Assembly (NCBI GenBank): GCA_045807945.1
Contig: JBJMGI010000033.1
Location: 1 to 47,546, forward strand
Length of the DNA: 47,546 nucleotides
Direction: 5' to 3'
Source of the DNA: CAVQGF01 sp045807945
GTDB lineage: Bacteria; Acidobacteriota; Terriglobia; Terriglobales; Acidobacteriaceae
Shown one piece after another: positions 18,001 to 25,198 of this stretch (positions within the stretch are counted from its first letter, which is position 1; every line of letters starts with the position of its first letter). The position numbers were made by a program, and so were the translations under genes. The notes beneath the pieces were generated by a model, which saw only the letters and a program-made list of their open reading frames with translations, was not told the origin of the DNA and searched no databases.

Positions 18001-19203
18001 GGGAACATCGGGGCCAGTGAAGGTGGACAACGAGATCTTGTCCCAATCGACATGGAATTTGTAAACGGTCAGTCCGTTCAGGAATTCCCAGGTTGAAAGG
18101 AAGTAGTTCGGAGTGCCGGGAGGAGGGGTTCCCGTCTGCAGGCGCGCGTTGCTCGGCAGAATAGTGAAATCCGCTGCCGGAGCATCGAAGGAGACGGCCT
18201 GAACTGTTGGACTGCCGGAATACATCTGCGCCTTGTTGAAGGCATATACGCGTGGGTTCTGGAACGAACCGCCGCCGAATCCGAACAGGTTTACCGACAT
18301 GTAGATACCGTCGGGCCAGACGCCTAACTTGGGATAGTCGCCAAAAGCGCCCGTGATCTCGAACGAGAAAAAGTTCCAGCCGCCGGCAACTGGATCCCCG
18401 GTCTTAGAGACCGCGAAGCATTCGTACGCAGGAGCGACCGGGTTTCCCGCAACCAGGGGGAAGGCGAAATCAGTTATGACCCAGCGATCTTCAAAGGTGT
18501 CGTAGAGCACGATCGGATCGCCAAAGTTGGCGGTGTCGCAAAGATTTCCCAACGCACCCTGGTTCATGAGGGTATTGAACGTGAACGCGGCCATCCTGGT
18601 CCCAGTCTTGTCGAAGATGCCGATGGACGTGTTGATGGTCTGGATGTAATGGTTGGGACCCACGTCGCCGTTGGTGTCGGGCGGGTGACCAGCTCCAAAG
18701 GTCGCAAAATCAAGTCCGGCAAAGTTTTGACTCGTGCTAGGTGCGGGAGCGCTCAAGCCGCTAATTCCGCCGCCCACGGGAGCTTCACTTTCCGTATCGA
18801 TAGTAGTACCGGGGACAGCGGCCGGAGACGGCTCTGGCTCTTCGAGTTCCGGACGCTCCATCACTTGCGGCGACGTCTGCGGTAACGTGCGAAGATCGCC
18901 ATTGAAAGCGCGGCCACGCTTCATGCGCCCTTCAACCGGCCTGCGTTTCCCGTCTACATGCCGGGTTTTTCCATTCGCCGTGCCGGGGTTGATGCCGTCA
19001 CCCGCTGAGCCGCCGGGTAGGCGAGCACCGGGACGGAGTGCCGTCAAAACTGGTCCTTCCGCCGCTTTGGTTTTCACGCTCTTACTGGAATTTTTATGTT
19101 TGCTGGAACTGGCGAAAGATGTTGAAGCAGCGAATACAAGGGCGAAGAGAAGCAACGTAGCGGCAAATCTTCGGACGAATGGACGAGGGGACACGTGGCG
19201 CAT
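15064..19203 (-). CDS. Large secreted multidomain protein (propeller-like, carboxypeptidase-reg, Ig-like, PxKF)
   Basis: A 1379-residue exported protein. A signal peptide (FVRRFAATLLLFALVFAASTSFA) is followed by a basic low-complexity region. About residues 140-600 form a domain opening DTNGDVGPNHYIQTIN, probably a beta propeller. A carboxypeptidase-regulatory-like sandwich lies at 606-690, and a jelly-roll-like region (GQTFTPAVNGTVTRVDLDLFC) follows. Later come an Ig-like module and two tandem MBG-like repeats at about 1105-1178 and 1188-1261, both with TASSGLPV and SCTITASQ/SCSITASQ motifs. A C-terminal PxKF-type domain (VPVKLKL) ends it. No catalytic residues are obvious; adhesion or matrix function is inferred. 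The start at 19203 is chosen for the GGAGG 7 bases upstream. Confidence 0.78.
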   Translation of the reverse strand: MRHVSPRPFVRRFAATLLLFALVFAASTSFASSSKHKNSSKSVKTKAAEGPVLTALRPGARLPGGSAGDGINPGTANGKTRHVDGKRRPVEGRMKRGRAFNGDLRTLPQTSPQVMERPELEEPEPSPAAVPGTTIDTESEAPVGGGISGLSAPAPSTSQNFAGLDFATFGAGHPPDTNGDVGPNHYIQTINTSIGIFDKTGTRMAAFTFNTLMNQGALGNLCDTANFGDPIVLYDTFEDRWVITDFAFPLVAGNPVAPAYECFAVSKTGDPVAGGWNFFSFEITGAFGDYPKLGVWPDGIYMSVNLFGFGGGSFQNPRVYAFNKAQMYSGSPTVQAVSFDAPAADFTILPSNARLQTGTPPPGTPNYFLSTWEFLNGLTVYKFHVDWDKISLSTFTGPDVPISPTSWPNAAVPNVPSQGGNSLDALQIRAMMQNQYTNLGGVESLWDTHTVRRGNTAGFAAPRWYQLNVTGGTVASTVTQAATWDPDGANVIHRWMPSLAVNHNGDMALGYSTSSTTTKPAIKYAGRLAADPINTFSQTEQLLIQGTGTQVGNCGTSACTRWGDYSAMTLDPDGCTFWFTTQYYVTDGLNHQTRIGAFQFPGCTTIGNGTLQGAVTASGSGNPIGGATVSLGSRTITTAADGSYSFSLPAGTYPSETASFAGFSSASASSIVVSDGATTTQNFVLSVAAATGCITDTTQADFQSGVATRCDLNGSPGNVILLNAATIDQQNTVVTNSGFGMNATNWAGQTFTPAVNGTVTRVDLDLFCSGCTGTTPNLAVSIRATSGGAPIGPDLATATIPGFSTGSGGYFTANFATPTSVVAGTRYAVIVHPIANTSAGIYAYVCSCAGTGTVNSNPYANGQRVTSASSGADGLWALDTTVGGRDLGFKVFVQSGFPSSGTFVSSTKDANPAPAATPSWSNISWTASIPTGTSLQFQAAGSNNPGGPFNFVGPDGTAGTFFSNGDSLNQFNGDRYLKYKAVFGSSDPAATPVLNDVSVCFNNVPAATALAVDPASGTFGGTADLAATLTSSGAGVSGRTISFTLNGTSVGSGTTDAAGHTSLLGASLAGIGGGTYPTGVAASFSGDASYATASARNVLTVNAAAQSITFGSLANKTFGDPDFTVSATASSGLPVSFSTTSTACSVSGNSVHIVSGGSCTITASQIGDANYQPAADVPQTFTIGQAGQTITFNPLAAKTIGDATFNVSATASSGLPVGFSAAGNCTISGVTVHLTGVGSCSITASQPGDVNYLPAPNVVRSFTIAYASCLLFDNTKATTLGSAVPVKLKLCSSTGANLSSPGVVVTGISLTKVGTGTVRPVQDAGNSNPGNIFRYDVTLAPGGGYILNLKTTALSSGTWLLSFTASGDSTTHTLTVPIK

Positions 19204-19410
19204 GCAAAAGCCTCCGGGGAGAATTGTTAGTTTCGGGACCTGGCGTTCTGAGCTAAGCGGGAATCTACGAGCAAAATCCTGGGGGCCTACGTGCAAACAT
19301 CAAAAGATTTCTTACTGGGGGAGCGCAACAGTACTACTTGCGATAGTGCTGAGCAACAACTTTTTTGACGTACGGTCATCCTATTTACCTGAAAGTTATC
19401 GGCACAGGTA

Positions 19411-19416
19411 TATACT
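19411..19416 (+). promoter_or_regulatory. -10 box of the 135-residue secreted-protein gene
   Basis: TATACT lies 23 bases before the ATG at 19440. The implied leader contains the AGGGGAG ribosome site. No clear -35 is seen. Confidence 0.4.
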
Positions 19417-19439
19417 TCGCGAAAAGTAGGGGAGCCCTC

Positions 19440-19847
19440 ATGAGTGTTTTCCGGACAATGGCCGTTTTTATTTTGGGAGCCGCGCTTTTTTTAGTGCCGA
19501 GTCTTTCGGCTTCAGAGAAACCTCATGCTCTTGCGAAGGGCGCCTGGGGCGGTGATCACGTCACCATGAATGTGACCGAGAGCGGAGCTCAGTTGGAATT
19601 TGATTGCGCTGCCGGCGAGATCAGCGAACCGGTGAGGGTGGATGCGACCGGGAATTTTGACGCCCGCGGAAAATATGCCGGCGAGCACCCTGGGCCCACT
19701 CGCGATGAAGACACTTCTACCCCGGTCCGCTACCACGGCCAGATCGATCACAATTCCATGGAGCTGACGATTATGGCTGGGAGAGAAACCGTCGGCACCT
19801 TCACGCTCACTCGCGGCCGCGAGACCATCCTGCGCAAGTGCCGGTAG
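19440..19847 (+). CDS. Small secreted protein of unknown function
   Basis: A 135-residue protein with a signal peptide (MAVFILGAALFLVPSLSAS). A single small domain rich in predicted beta strands follows. It contains a WGGDHVTMNVTESGAQLEFDC opening and a second cysteine only at the C-terminus (LRKCR), so one disulfide is possible. The repeated pattern of short strands ending in TFTLTRGRE suggests a compact barrel or sandwich. I do not recognise a named family. The ATG at 19440 has a good AGGGGAG site. Confidence 0.7.
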   Translation: MSVFRTMAVFILGAALFLVPSLSASEKPHALAKGAWGGDHVTMNVTESGAQLEFDCAAGEISEPVRVDATGNFDARGKYAGEHPGPTRDEDTSTPVRYHGQIDHNSMELTIMAGRETVGTFTLTRGRETILRKCR

Positions 19848-19867
19848 TCTGAATAATTGTCGGAAGT

Positions 19868-19873
19868 TATAAT
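19868..19873 (+). promoter_or_regulatory. -10 box placing the SYLF-gene transcript start at its ATG
   Basis: A consensus TATAAT ends 6 bases before the ATG at 19880, and no ribosome site is present. Transcription would begin at or next to the start codon, giving a leaderless mRNA. No strong -35 is seen. Confidence 0.4.
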
Positions 19874-19879
19874 CAGCGG

Positions 19880-20590
19880 ATGCGAAATTCAAAGTTCCTG
19901 ATTTTTTTTCTGTTGTTGGGGCTCGCTGTGCCCGCGTTCAGTCAACGGCGCGAAAAAGAGCGGCTGGACCGCGCCGGGCAGGTTCTCATCGAGATCCTGA
20001 ACGTCCCCGACAATATCCCGCAGAAGCTGTTGGATAAGGCCGAGTGTGTGATCGTGGTGCCTTCTGTTTACAAGGTGGCGATCGGTGTCGGCGGCAGCTT
20101 CGGGCGCGGCGCGATGACGTGCCGTGGCGGCGAAAATTTCACTGGATCTTGGGGAGCACCGGCCATGTATGCGCTCGAAGGCGCAAACATCGGGCTGCAG
20201 CTCGGCGGACAAGCCACCGACTTCGTCTTTCTGATCATGAACAAGAAAGGAGTCGAGTCGCTGGTTAAGAGTAAGACCAAATTGGGCGCCGACGCTTCGG
20301 CGGCAGCGGGACCGAAGGGACGCGCGGCAACGGCGGCGACCGACGCGCTCATGTCGGCGGAGATACTCTCGTACTCGCGCGCGAAGGGATTATTTGCGGG
20401 AGTCTCGCTCGAGGGTTCCACACTTCGGCCGGATCCCGGCGCCAATCACAATCTTTACGGGCGCAAGATCTCCGCGCGCGAGATCGTGCTGGAGCACAAA
20501 GCGGGCGTGCCGGCAGCAGGGGCGAAGTTGATCAGTACACTCGATCGGCATTCACCGAGGAACGAGTCGGACCCGAAGTCGTTGCAGTAG
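19880..20590 (+). CDS. Secreted SYLF-domain (Ysc84-like) lipid-binding protein
   Basis: A 236-residue protein with a signal peptide (FLIFFLLLGLAVPAFS). A SYLF/Ysc84 domain covers about residues 35-220, with the hallmark ECVIVVPSVYKVAIGVGGSFGRGAM, SWGAPAMYALEGANIGLQLGG and the late SYSRAKGLFAGVSLEGSTLRPD. Eukaryotic members bind phosphoinositides and actin; bacterial secreted members are of unknown role. It is downstream of a small secreted-protein gene on the same strand but may have its own leaderless promoter. Confidence 0.87.
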   Translation: MRNSKFLIFFLLLGLAVPAFSQRREKERLDRAGQVLIEILNVPDNIPQKLLDKAECVIVVPSVYKVAIGVGGSFGRGAMTCRGGENFTGSWGAPAMYALEGANIGLQLGGQATDFVFLIMNKKGVESLVKSKTKLGADASAAAGPKGRAATAATDALMSAEILSYSRAKGLFAGVSLEGSTLRPDPGANHNLYGRKISAREIVLEHKAGVPAAGAKLISTLDRHSPRNESDPKSLQ

Positions 20591-20603
20591 GCGGTAATCG
20601 ATT

Positions 20604-21131
20604 TTGCGGAAAAAAGCCTTCATTTACGGATCAGGTTTAGTCCTTGCCCTCAGCTACGCGACATTTGCGTGGGTAACGCTAGAGCAGGATCTTCGGGAGT
20701 TCGAAGCAGGTGAGCAAGTTGACCTGAGCACTCACGGATTGTTTGTAATCTGTATTTCCGCTCCGGCAGCGATTCCGGTGTTGCTTGGAATGCAGTCGCT
20801 GGGTTTCGGCTACGGAGAAGACGACGCGGCTATCGCGCGTGTGTCAGATAGGGCACTCGTAGCGGCCGGAACCATTTATTGGTTCTTTGCCGGAGTTTTC
20901 GGCGGGAAGCTAATACTCAGCCGTTCAAAGAGAGCTGCGCAGGTAGTCGGGAGCGTAGTAGCTTGCAGCTTGATTTACCTGACCCTTCTGATCCCTCGAA
21001 GCCCGGATGTGGCATTTCTCGATTTTTTGGTTTTTCTCGGGCTGATACCTTTACTGCTCGGAATGACCCACTTGATTCTTCGAAAAACCGATCTCTTCAG
21101 CACAGGGCAAGGTTCACGAGCGATCTCCTGA
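20604..21131 (+). CDS. Membrane protein of unknown function, TTG start
   Basis: A 175-residue protein with four or five hydrophobic helices: near residues 5-22, 45-65, 85-108, 115-135 and 140-158. There is a short charged loop after the first helix (LEQDLREFEAGEQVD). I know no family for it. The only sensible start is a TTG at 20604, with a weak GGCGG upstream. It begins 13 bases after the SYLF gene, so co-transcription is likely. It ends directly against the convergent amidase gene. Confidence 0.55.
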   Translation: MRKKAFIYGSGLVLALSYATFAWVTLEQDLREFEAGEQVDLSTHGLFVICISAPAAIPVLLGMQSLGFGYGEDDAAIARVSDRALVAAGTIYWFFAGVFGGKLILSRSKRAAQVVGSVVACSLIYLTLLIPRSPDVAFLDFLVFLGLIPLLLGMTHLILRKTDLFSTGQGSRAIS

Positions 21132-22526
21132 TTAGGAGACTGGTGGTCTTTTCTTGTGCCAATCGGTTTGCGACTGGAACGCGGTCGCTGCGTGCAGGAC
21201 AAGCTGTTCGTTCAGCGGCGCGGCAACGAATTGTAATCCGAGCGGCATCTTGTTCTCGGCGAAGCCGCAGGGGACGCTTATCGCCGGCAAGCCGAGGAAA
21301 TTCCCGATGCCGCCCATCGGGTCAGGAAAACTGAGACCTTCTTCCAGATTTTCTTCCAGCTTCGACGCGGTCACAGGAAGCGTTGCGCTGGCGAGCAAGT
21401 CGTAATTCGCGAACATCTGCTGCATCTTGTCCTTCAGGACGCCGCGAATCCGCTGGGTTCGCAGGAAATCTCCTGATGGGATTTCTTTGTTCACATAGCC
21501 ACCGATCTTGCCTGATGGATCCGTAAGGTCAGCGACCTTGCCGGATTCGATCAGAGAATCAAAAGCAGCCGCACCTTCCACAGAGACGACGATCCCGGCG
21601 GCGGCTTCCCATGGTCCCTCAGGAAGCTTGGCGTCGCTGAATGCTCCCGCGCTCTTCTTCACGACTGCGACTGCATCTTTGATGACCTGCTCGCCGCCGG
21701 GAACCAGCATCTTCTGCTCGAGCCAGCCGATACGCAGAGGTTTATCTGAACCTTGCGGATACTCGAATCGAGCCTGCTCTGCCGGGAGCGAAGCGCGATC
21801 GTCGGGATCGTGTCCGGCAATGGCGGCGAGAATCAGTCCGCAGTCTTCAGCGGCGCGGGCCATGGGGCCGATCTTGTCCATGGAGTAGGCGAGCGCCATT
21901 GCGCCGTGGCGGCTCACGCGCCCGTACGTCGGGCGCAGGCCGCTGATGCCGGTGAACGAAGAGGGGCAAACGATCGAGCCCCAAGTCTCAGTTCCGATGG
22001 CAAACGCAGCTAAGCCAGAAGAGACGATCGCGCCCGACCCGCTGGAGGAGCCGCAGGTCCAGCATCCTTCATTCCAGGGATTTTTTGCGGCACCACTGAT
22101 CGATGCCGACGCGAAGCGATATCCCATGCCGCCGGCGAGCTCGATCATGGCGGCTTTTCCGAGCAGCACAGCGCCGGCCTGCTCGAGCCGCTTGATCACG
22201 GTCGCGTCTTGGTCGAATTTCTGGTTGGCGTAAGGACGGGCGCCCCACTGCGTCGGATATCCTTTGACCGCGAGCAGGTCCTTTGCGGCGTATGGAATCC
22301 CGTGCAGCGGGCCTCGATACTTGCCTGCTTTGATCTCGGCTTCAGCGGCGTGCGCCTGCTGCAAGGCAAGCTCGGGCGTTAACGCTGCGTAAGCGTTCAG
22401 GCGGGCGCCGGTACTGCGGGCGCGCTCCAGATAAGCCTCGGTGAGTTCTACGGGCGAAAGCTGCTTCGACTTGATGAGTTTCCCAAGTTCCACGACGGAG
22501 AGAAAGAAAGTGTCGGTCGAGATCAT
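21132..22526 (-). CDS. Amidase (amidase-signature family)
   Basis: A 464-residue amidase-signature enzyme. The catalytic triad can be placed: Lys82 in YAAKDL, the cis-Ser in GSSSGSG (159-165) and the nucleophile Ser184 in ETWGSIVCPS. The usual DTGGS is altered to ETWGS, a variant I have seen in some non-GatA amidases. GatB and GatC are not nearby, so a role in Gln-tRNA formation is unlikely; a catabolic amidase is more probable. It has no signal peptide. It begins 2 bases after the stop of a Tat-signal protein gene, so the two are surely one operon. Confidence 0.85.
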   Translation of the reverse strand: MISTDTFFLSVVELGKLIKSKQLSPVELTEAYLERARSTGARLNAYAALTPELALQQAHAAEAEIKAGKYRGPLHGIPYAAKDLLAVKGYPTQWGARPYANQKFDQDATVIKRLEQAGAVLLGKAAMIELAGGMGYRFASASISGAAKNPWNEGCWTCGSSSGSGAIVSSGLAAFAIGTETWGSIVCPSSFTGISGLRPTYGRVSRHGAMALAYSMDKIGPMARAAEDCGLILAAIAGHDPDDRASLPAEQARFEYPQGSDKPLRIGWLEQKMLVPGGEQVIKDAVAVVKKSAGAFSDAKLPEGPWEAAAGIVVSVEGAAAFDSLIESGKVADLTDPSGKIGGYVNKEIPSGDFLRTQRIRGVLKDKMQQMFANYDLLASATLPVTASKLEENLEEGLSFPDPMGGIGNFLGLPAISVPCGFAENKMPLGLQFVAAPLNEQLVLHAATAFQSQTDWHKKRPPVS

Positions 22527-22528
22527 GA

Positions 22529-22894
22529 CTACTTCCCTCCTTTATTTGTGAACACCGGGTTGAAGACGGTCGCCGGCTCGTCAGAATTCTCCAATGGAAA
22601 AGCGCGGATCTGGTCTAGACCTTGCTGCTGCGAGATCAGAGACTTGTGCACATCCTTCTTTTGTTCTTCGCTCAATCGCGAGCCGTATTTGCGCAGAATT
22701 GCGGCGTAGCGCTCTTCGACCTCCGCTTGGGACGCGGCAGAAAGCTTTGGCGGTTGCGGTGTTTCCGGCTTCGCGGCTTCGGCGGCAGGCTTCTCCTGCG
22801 CAAGCAGGTCGGCAGGAACCGCGGCAATAGCGGCGGTGGCGAGCGCGGCGGAAACAGCAAAATCGCGGCGCGAGATGTTCTTAGGGACGCTCAT
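22529..22894 (-). CDS. Small Tat-exported protein paired with the amidase
   Basis: A 121-residue protein with a twin-arginine signal (SRRDFAVSAALATAAIAAVPADLLAQ). A Pro/Ala/Glu-rich linker precedes an alpha-helical C-domain (QAEVEERYAAILRKYGSRLSEEQKKDV). Folding before export by Tat often means a bound cofactor or a partner protein. The start at 22894 has a GAGGAG site; upstream in-frame codons lie in non-coding sequence. Its stop is 2 bases from the amidase start. No family function is known to me. It could be a partner that carries another protein through Tat. Confidence 0.72.
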   Translation of the reverse strand: MSVPKNISRRDFAVSAALATAAIAAVPADLLAQEKPAAEAAKPETPQPPKLSAASQAEVEERYAAILRKYGSRLSEEQKKDVHKSLISQQQGLDQIRAFPLENSDEPATVFNPVFTNKGGK

Positions 22895-22997
22895 GATGGC
22901 TCCTCGGAGTCTTGCGGAGGGTAAAGGATGCCTGAGCAGCCGGTCAACCGCAGTCTGTCCCAAGCATCTAAGTAGAAGGTTTTGGGAGGACTGTGCG

Positions 22998-23312
22998 ATG
23001 ACCCGATGGGTATCTTTTGACGAGTCGGCAGCGGATGCGGTGCGGAATGCAGGAGGCCAGCCCACGCTGCGAAGCGGAGATGCGCTCGCAACGGCGCTGC
23101 GCGCGCCGGGAAACAGCGTGGTCATCATGCCTACGCGCGATGGTCAGCAAGCAGCGATATTGTCGGTGATTAAGCGCGAGAGAGTCGTAGCTCCCGTGAT
23201 CGAATTCACCAAGTCCGCCAGGATCGGGCAGGCAACAGGATTTTTGGGATTGACGGACGAGCCGGAGTTTGACGACGACCCGGTGAAAAAGCCGTGGTGG
23301 AAGAAGTGGTAG
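22998..23312 (+). CDS. Hypothetical 104-residue cytoplasmic protein
   Basis: A small protein opening MTRWVSFDESAADAVR, with a Gly/Leu-rich middle (LATALRAPGNSVVIMPTRDG). A C-terminal tail is very acidic and then basic-aromatic (EPEFDDDPVKKPWWKKW). There is no signal or membrane helix, and I recognise no family. The ATG at 22998 has a GGGAGGA site. It diverges from the Tat protein-amidase operon across 103 bases and ends before a shared terminator. Confidence 0.65.
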   Translation: MTRWVSFDESAADAVRNAGGQPTLRSGDALATALRAPGNSVVIMPTRDGQQAAILSVIKRERVVAPVIEFTKSARIGQATGFLGLTDEPEFDDDPVKKPWWKKW

Positions 23313-23343
23313 TGCTGTAAGGTCCAAGAATTAGAAAAAGCAG

Positions 23344-23368
23344 AAGCCCGAGTCCACGACTCGGGCTT
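23344..23368. terminator. Bidirectional terminator between convergent genes
   Basis: A perfect 11-bp stem, AAGCCCGAGTC with GACTCGGGCTT, and a CAC loop sit between a forward gene ending at 23312 and a reverse gene ending at 23385. T residues follow on the forward strand; on the reverse strand the stem ends in TT and then a mixed CTG. Confidence 0.75.
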
Positions 23369-23384
23369 TCGTTTCAAAGCAGAA

Positions 23385-25073
23385 CTAGAAGCTGAAAGCG
23401 ACTCCGCCGCGGATGCTGCGAGCGGACTGCACCAGGTAGATCGTCTGGCCGTCCTGGCCGACGACCGGGACATACCCCTGCGCCATCAGGTTGCGGACGT
23501 CCACCAGGGCCTCCATCTGCGCGGGAATGAAGCGCCCCTGCGGGATGGGCTGACGGATGAATATGTCGAGATAAGGCTCGGCCTCGCCGGCCGATGCGTC
23601 GAACTGATCCACCGGAGTGAGCGCCTGGCCATTCGTCCATTTGTAGGAGGCCATCCATTGCGTCTTGGTGCGGGGTACTCGACCGGAAAGCTTTGCAGCG
23701 ATGGCCTGGCGGTTCACGGTGTTGTAACTGAGATTTGCGATGTTCGTACCGGAAGCAATATCAAGCACGCCGCCATTCGAGTAAGCCATGGTTGCCGTGA
23801 GCTCGGGGAAAAACTCCTGCTGCGCGATGAAACGCAAGCCGCGGGTGTGAAAGTCTCCAGCGTTGTAGGAGAAGGAATTGGAATAGATGTCGGGGACGAG
23901 GTTGGAAGCTCCAATGGGATCGCCGACTCCGACGGGGGTGAGGTTCAAGACCCGGTCGTCGTAAGCCGCAGCCTGGATGCGCGTCTTACCGCTGCTTCCG
24001 AAGCGGCGTGAGACAGAGACTTCGTGGTGCCGCGCCCGCTCCAGCAAGGGCTGGCCGTGCAATAGCGAGAAGCGCGAGCCGGTCTCGCTGAGGTCGGCTG
24101 GTGCAGCGTCGAATTGCTTATCGAGACGCGAGGGCTGCCGCGAGGTTGCGTACCGGTACTCGACGGTCATCTGCTTCGAAAGGTGCGCGTCAATGGTGCC
24201 GAACGGACGCCACGCGTTGGTGTGACCCACGAACTGCACGCTCTCGAGGTCGCCACCGTAGCTCATATCGAGGAAGCCAAGGAACGAGGCGCTGTTCGAA
24301 AGACGCAATGCCATTGCAGACAGAGGCGCGTCGCCCGTCACGATGGGCGTTGCGAAACGGCGCATGGTGAAGCTGACTTCCGGACGCGAACCGTCGGACA
24401 TGCGGTGCGCATACGAGGCGCGCAACATTCCGGTGCGTCCTTGCGAAGCGTCTACGTTGCCGTCGAAAGAAACGGTCCCATCGCCGAACAGCGAGCGCTC
24501 GACCATAAAGGAAGTGCCCATGTCGGTGGAGGTGAAATCCTGACCTTCAGAGCCGGCGATGAATGCAAGCTTCGCCTTGAGAGCTCTCTCTTCTTTTCCT
24601 TCTGCTTCGGAAACAACCACGATCGGCTGACCTTGCAGCACTCGCAATATCGGGCGGTTGGCGACGGAGCGCAGCGTCCACTTCCAGTCGTCGTCGTCCT
24701 GCGGTACGCGCGCGCGCACGGGCGCGAGCTGCATCGCTTCAAAGATAGTGTTCAGCGTGAGATTGATGATGAGGTTCGAGCCGCTCTTAATGGTGACTCC
24801 TTCACGCAGTGACGGCAGGAAAGAAAGGGCGGAGACTTTAACGCGGTAGATCCCGGGAAGAAGATTGGCAATATGGTACTGGCCGTGGTCATCGGTGACG
24901 GACTTTAATGCGGTATTGACACCGAGCACTTCCACTACAGCGCCCATCTGGGGAACTCCGGCGGCATCGCGAACCGTGCCGGAGATCACTGAGTTATCCG
25001 AAGCAGCTGACATCGTCGTGAGGGCCGACAACGCCAGCACGATAAACACCCATCGATATCGAATCGTCTTCAT
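23385..25073 (-). CDS. Outer-membrane barrel protein with carboxypeptidase-regulatory-like N-domain
   Basis: A 562-residue exported protein. A signal peptide (RWVFIVLALSALTTMSA) is followed by a carboxypeptidase-regulatory-like sandwich at about residues 28-110 (ISGTVRDAAGVPQMGAVVEV ... LLPGIYRVKVSA). A region rich in amphipathic beta strands makes up the rest, ending GGVAFSF with a terminal Phe, the usual mark of BAM-assembled outer-membrane barrels. No TonB-plug domain is visible between the sandwich and the barrel, unlike the receptor at the left edge. The start at 25073 (MKTIRYRW) has an AAGGTGG site. It lies 125 bases downstream of the GWxTD gene and may be co-transcribed. Confidence 0.72.
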   Translation of the reverse strand: MKTIRYRWVFIVLALSALTTMSAASDNSVISGTVRDAAGVPQMGAVVEVLGVNTALKSVTDDHGQYHIANLLPGIYRVKVSALSFLPSLREGVTIKSGSNLIINLTLNTIFEAMQLAPVRARVPQDDDDWKWTLRSVANRPILRVLQGQPIVVVSEAEGKEERALKAKLAFIAGSEGQDFTSTDMGTSFMVERSLFGDGTVSFDGNVDASQGRTGMLRASYAHRMSDGSRPEVSFTMRRFATPIVTGDAPLSAMALRLSNSASFLGFLDMSYGGDLESVQFVGHTNAWRPFGTIDAHLSKQMTVEYRYATSRQPSRLDKQFDAAPADLSETGSRFSLLHGQPLLERARHHEVSVSRRFGSSGKTRIQAAAYDDRVLNLTPVGVGDPIGASNLVPDIYSNSFSYNAGDFHTRGLRFIAQQEFFPELTATMAYSNGGVLDIASGTNIANLSYNTVNRQAIAAKLSGRVPRTKTQWMASYKWTNGQALTPVDQFDASAGEAEPYLDIFIRQPIPQGRFIPAQMEALVDVRNLMAQGYVPVVGQDGQTIYLVQSARSIRGGVAFSF

Positions 25074-25198
25074 ACCCACCACCTTTGCCGTTCCGAGTGC
25101 TGGCGGCGCGGGAGAGCGCCTCATCACTCTGACATCGGGCCCAGGTCTCTTGTTACATCCCCAAAAAACGTGAACAGCGGCTGCTCTTAGTACCTCTT

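Noticed and set aside
19204..19330. Possible riboswitch in the leader of the 1379-residue gene
   Set aside because: I compared it by eye with c-di-GMP and other common motifs and could not find the conserved core; only a normal GGAGG site is clear.
21123..21138. TCTCC/GGAGA hairpin between the convergent 175-residue protein and amidase genes
   Set aside because: Five-bp stem overlapping both stop codons and no T tract; too weak for a terminator call.
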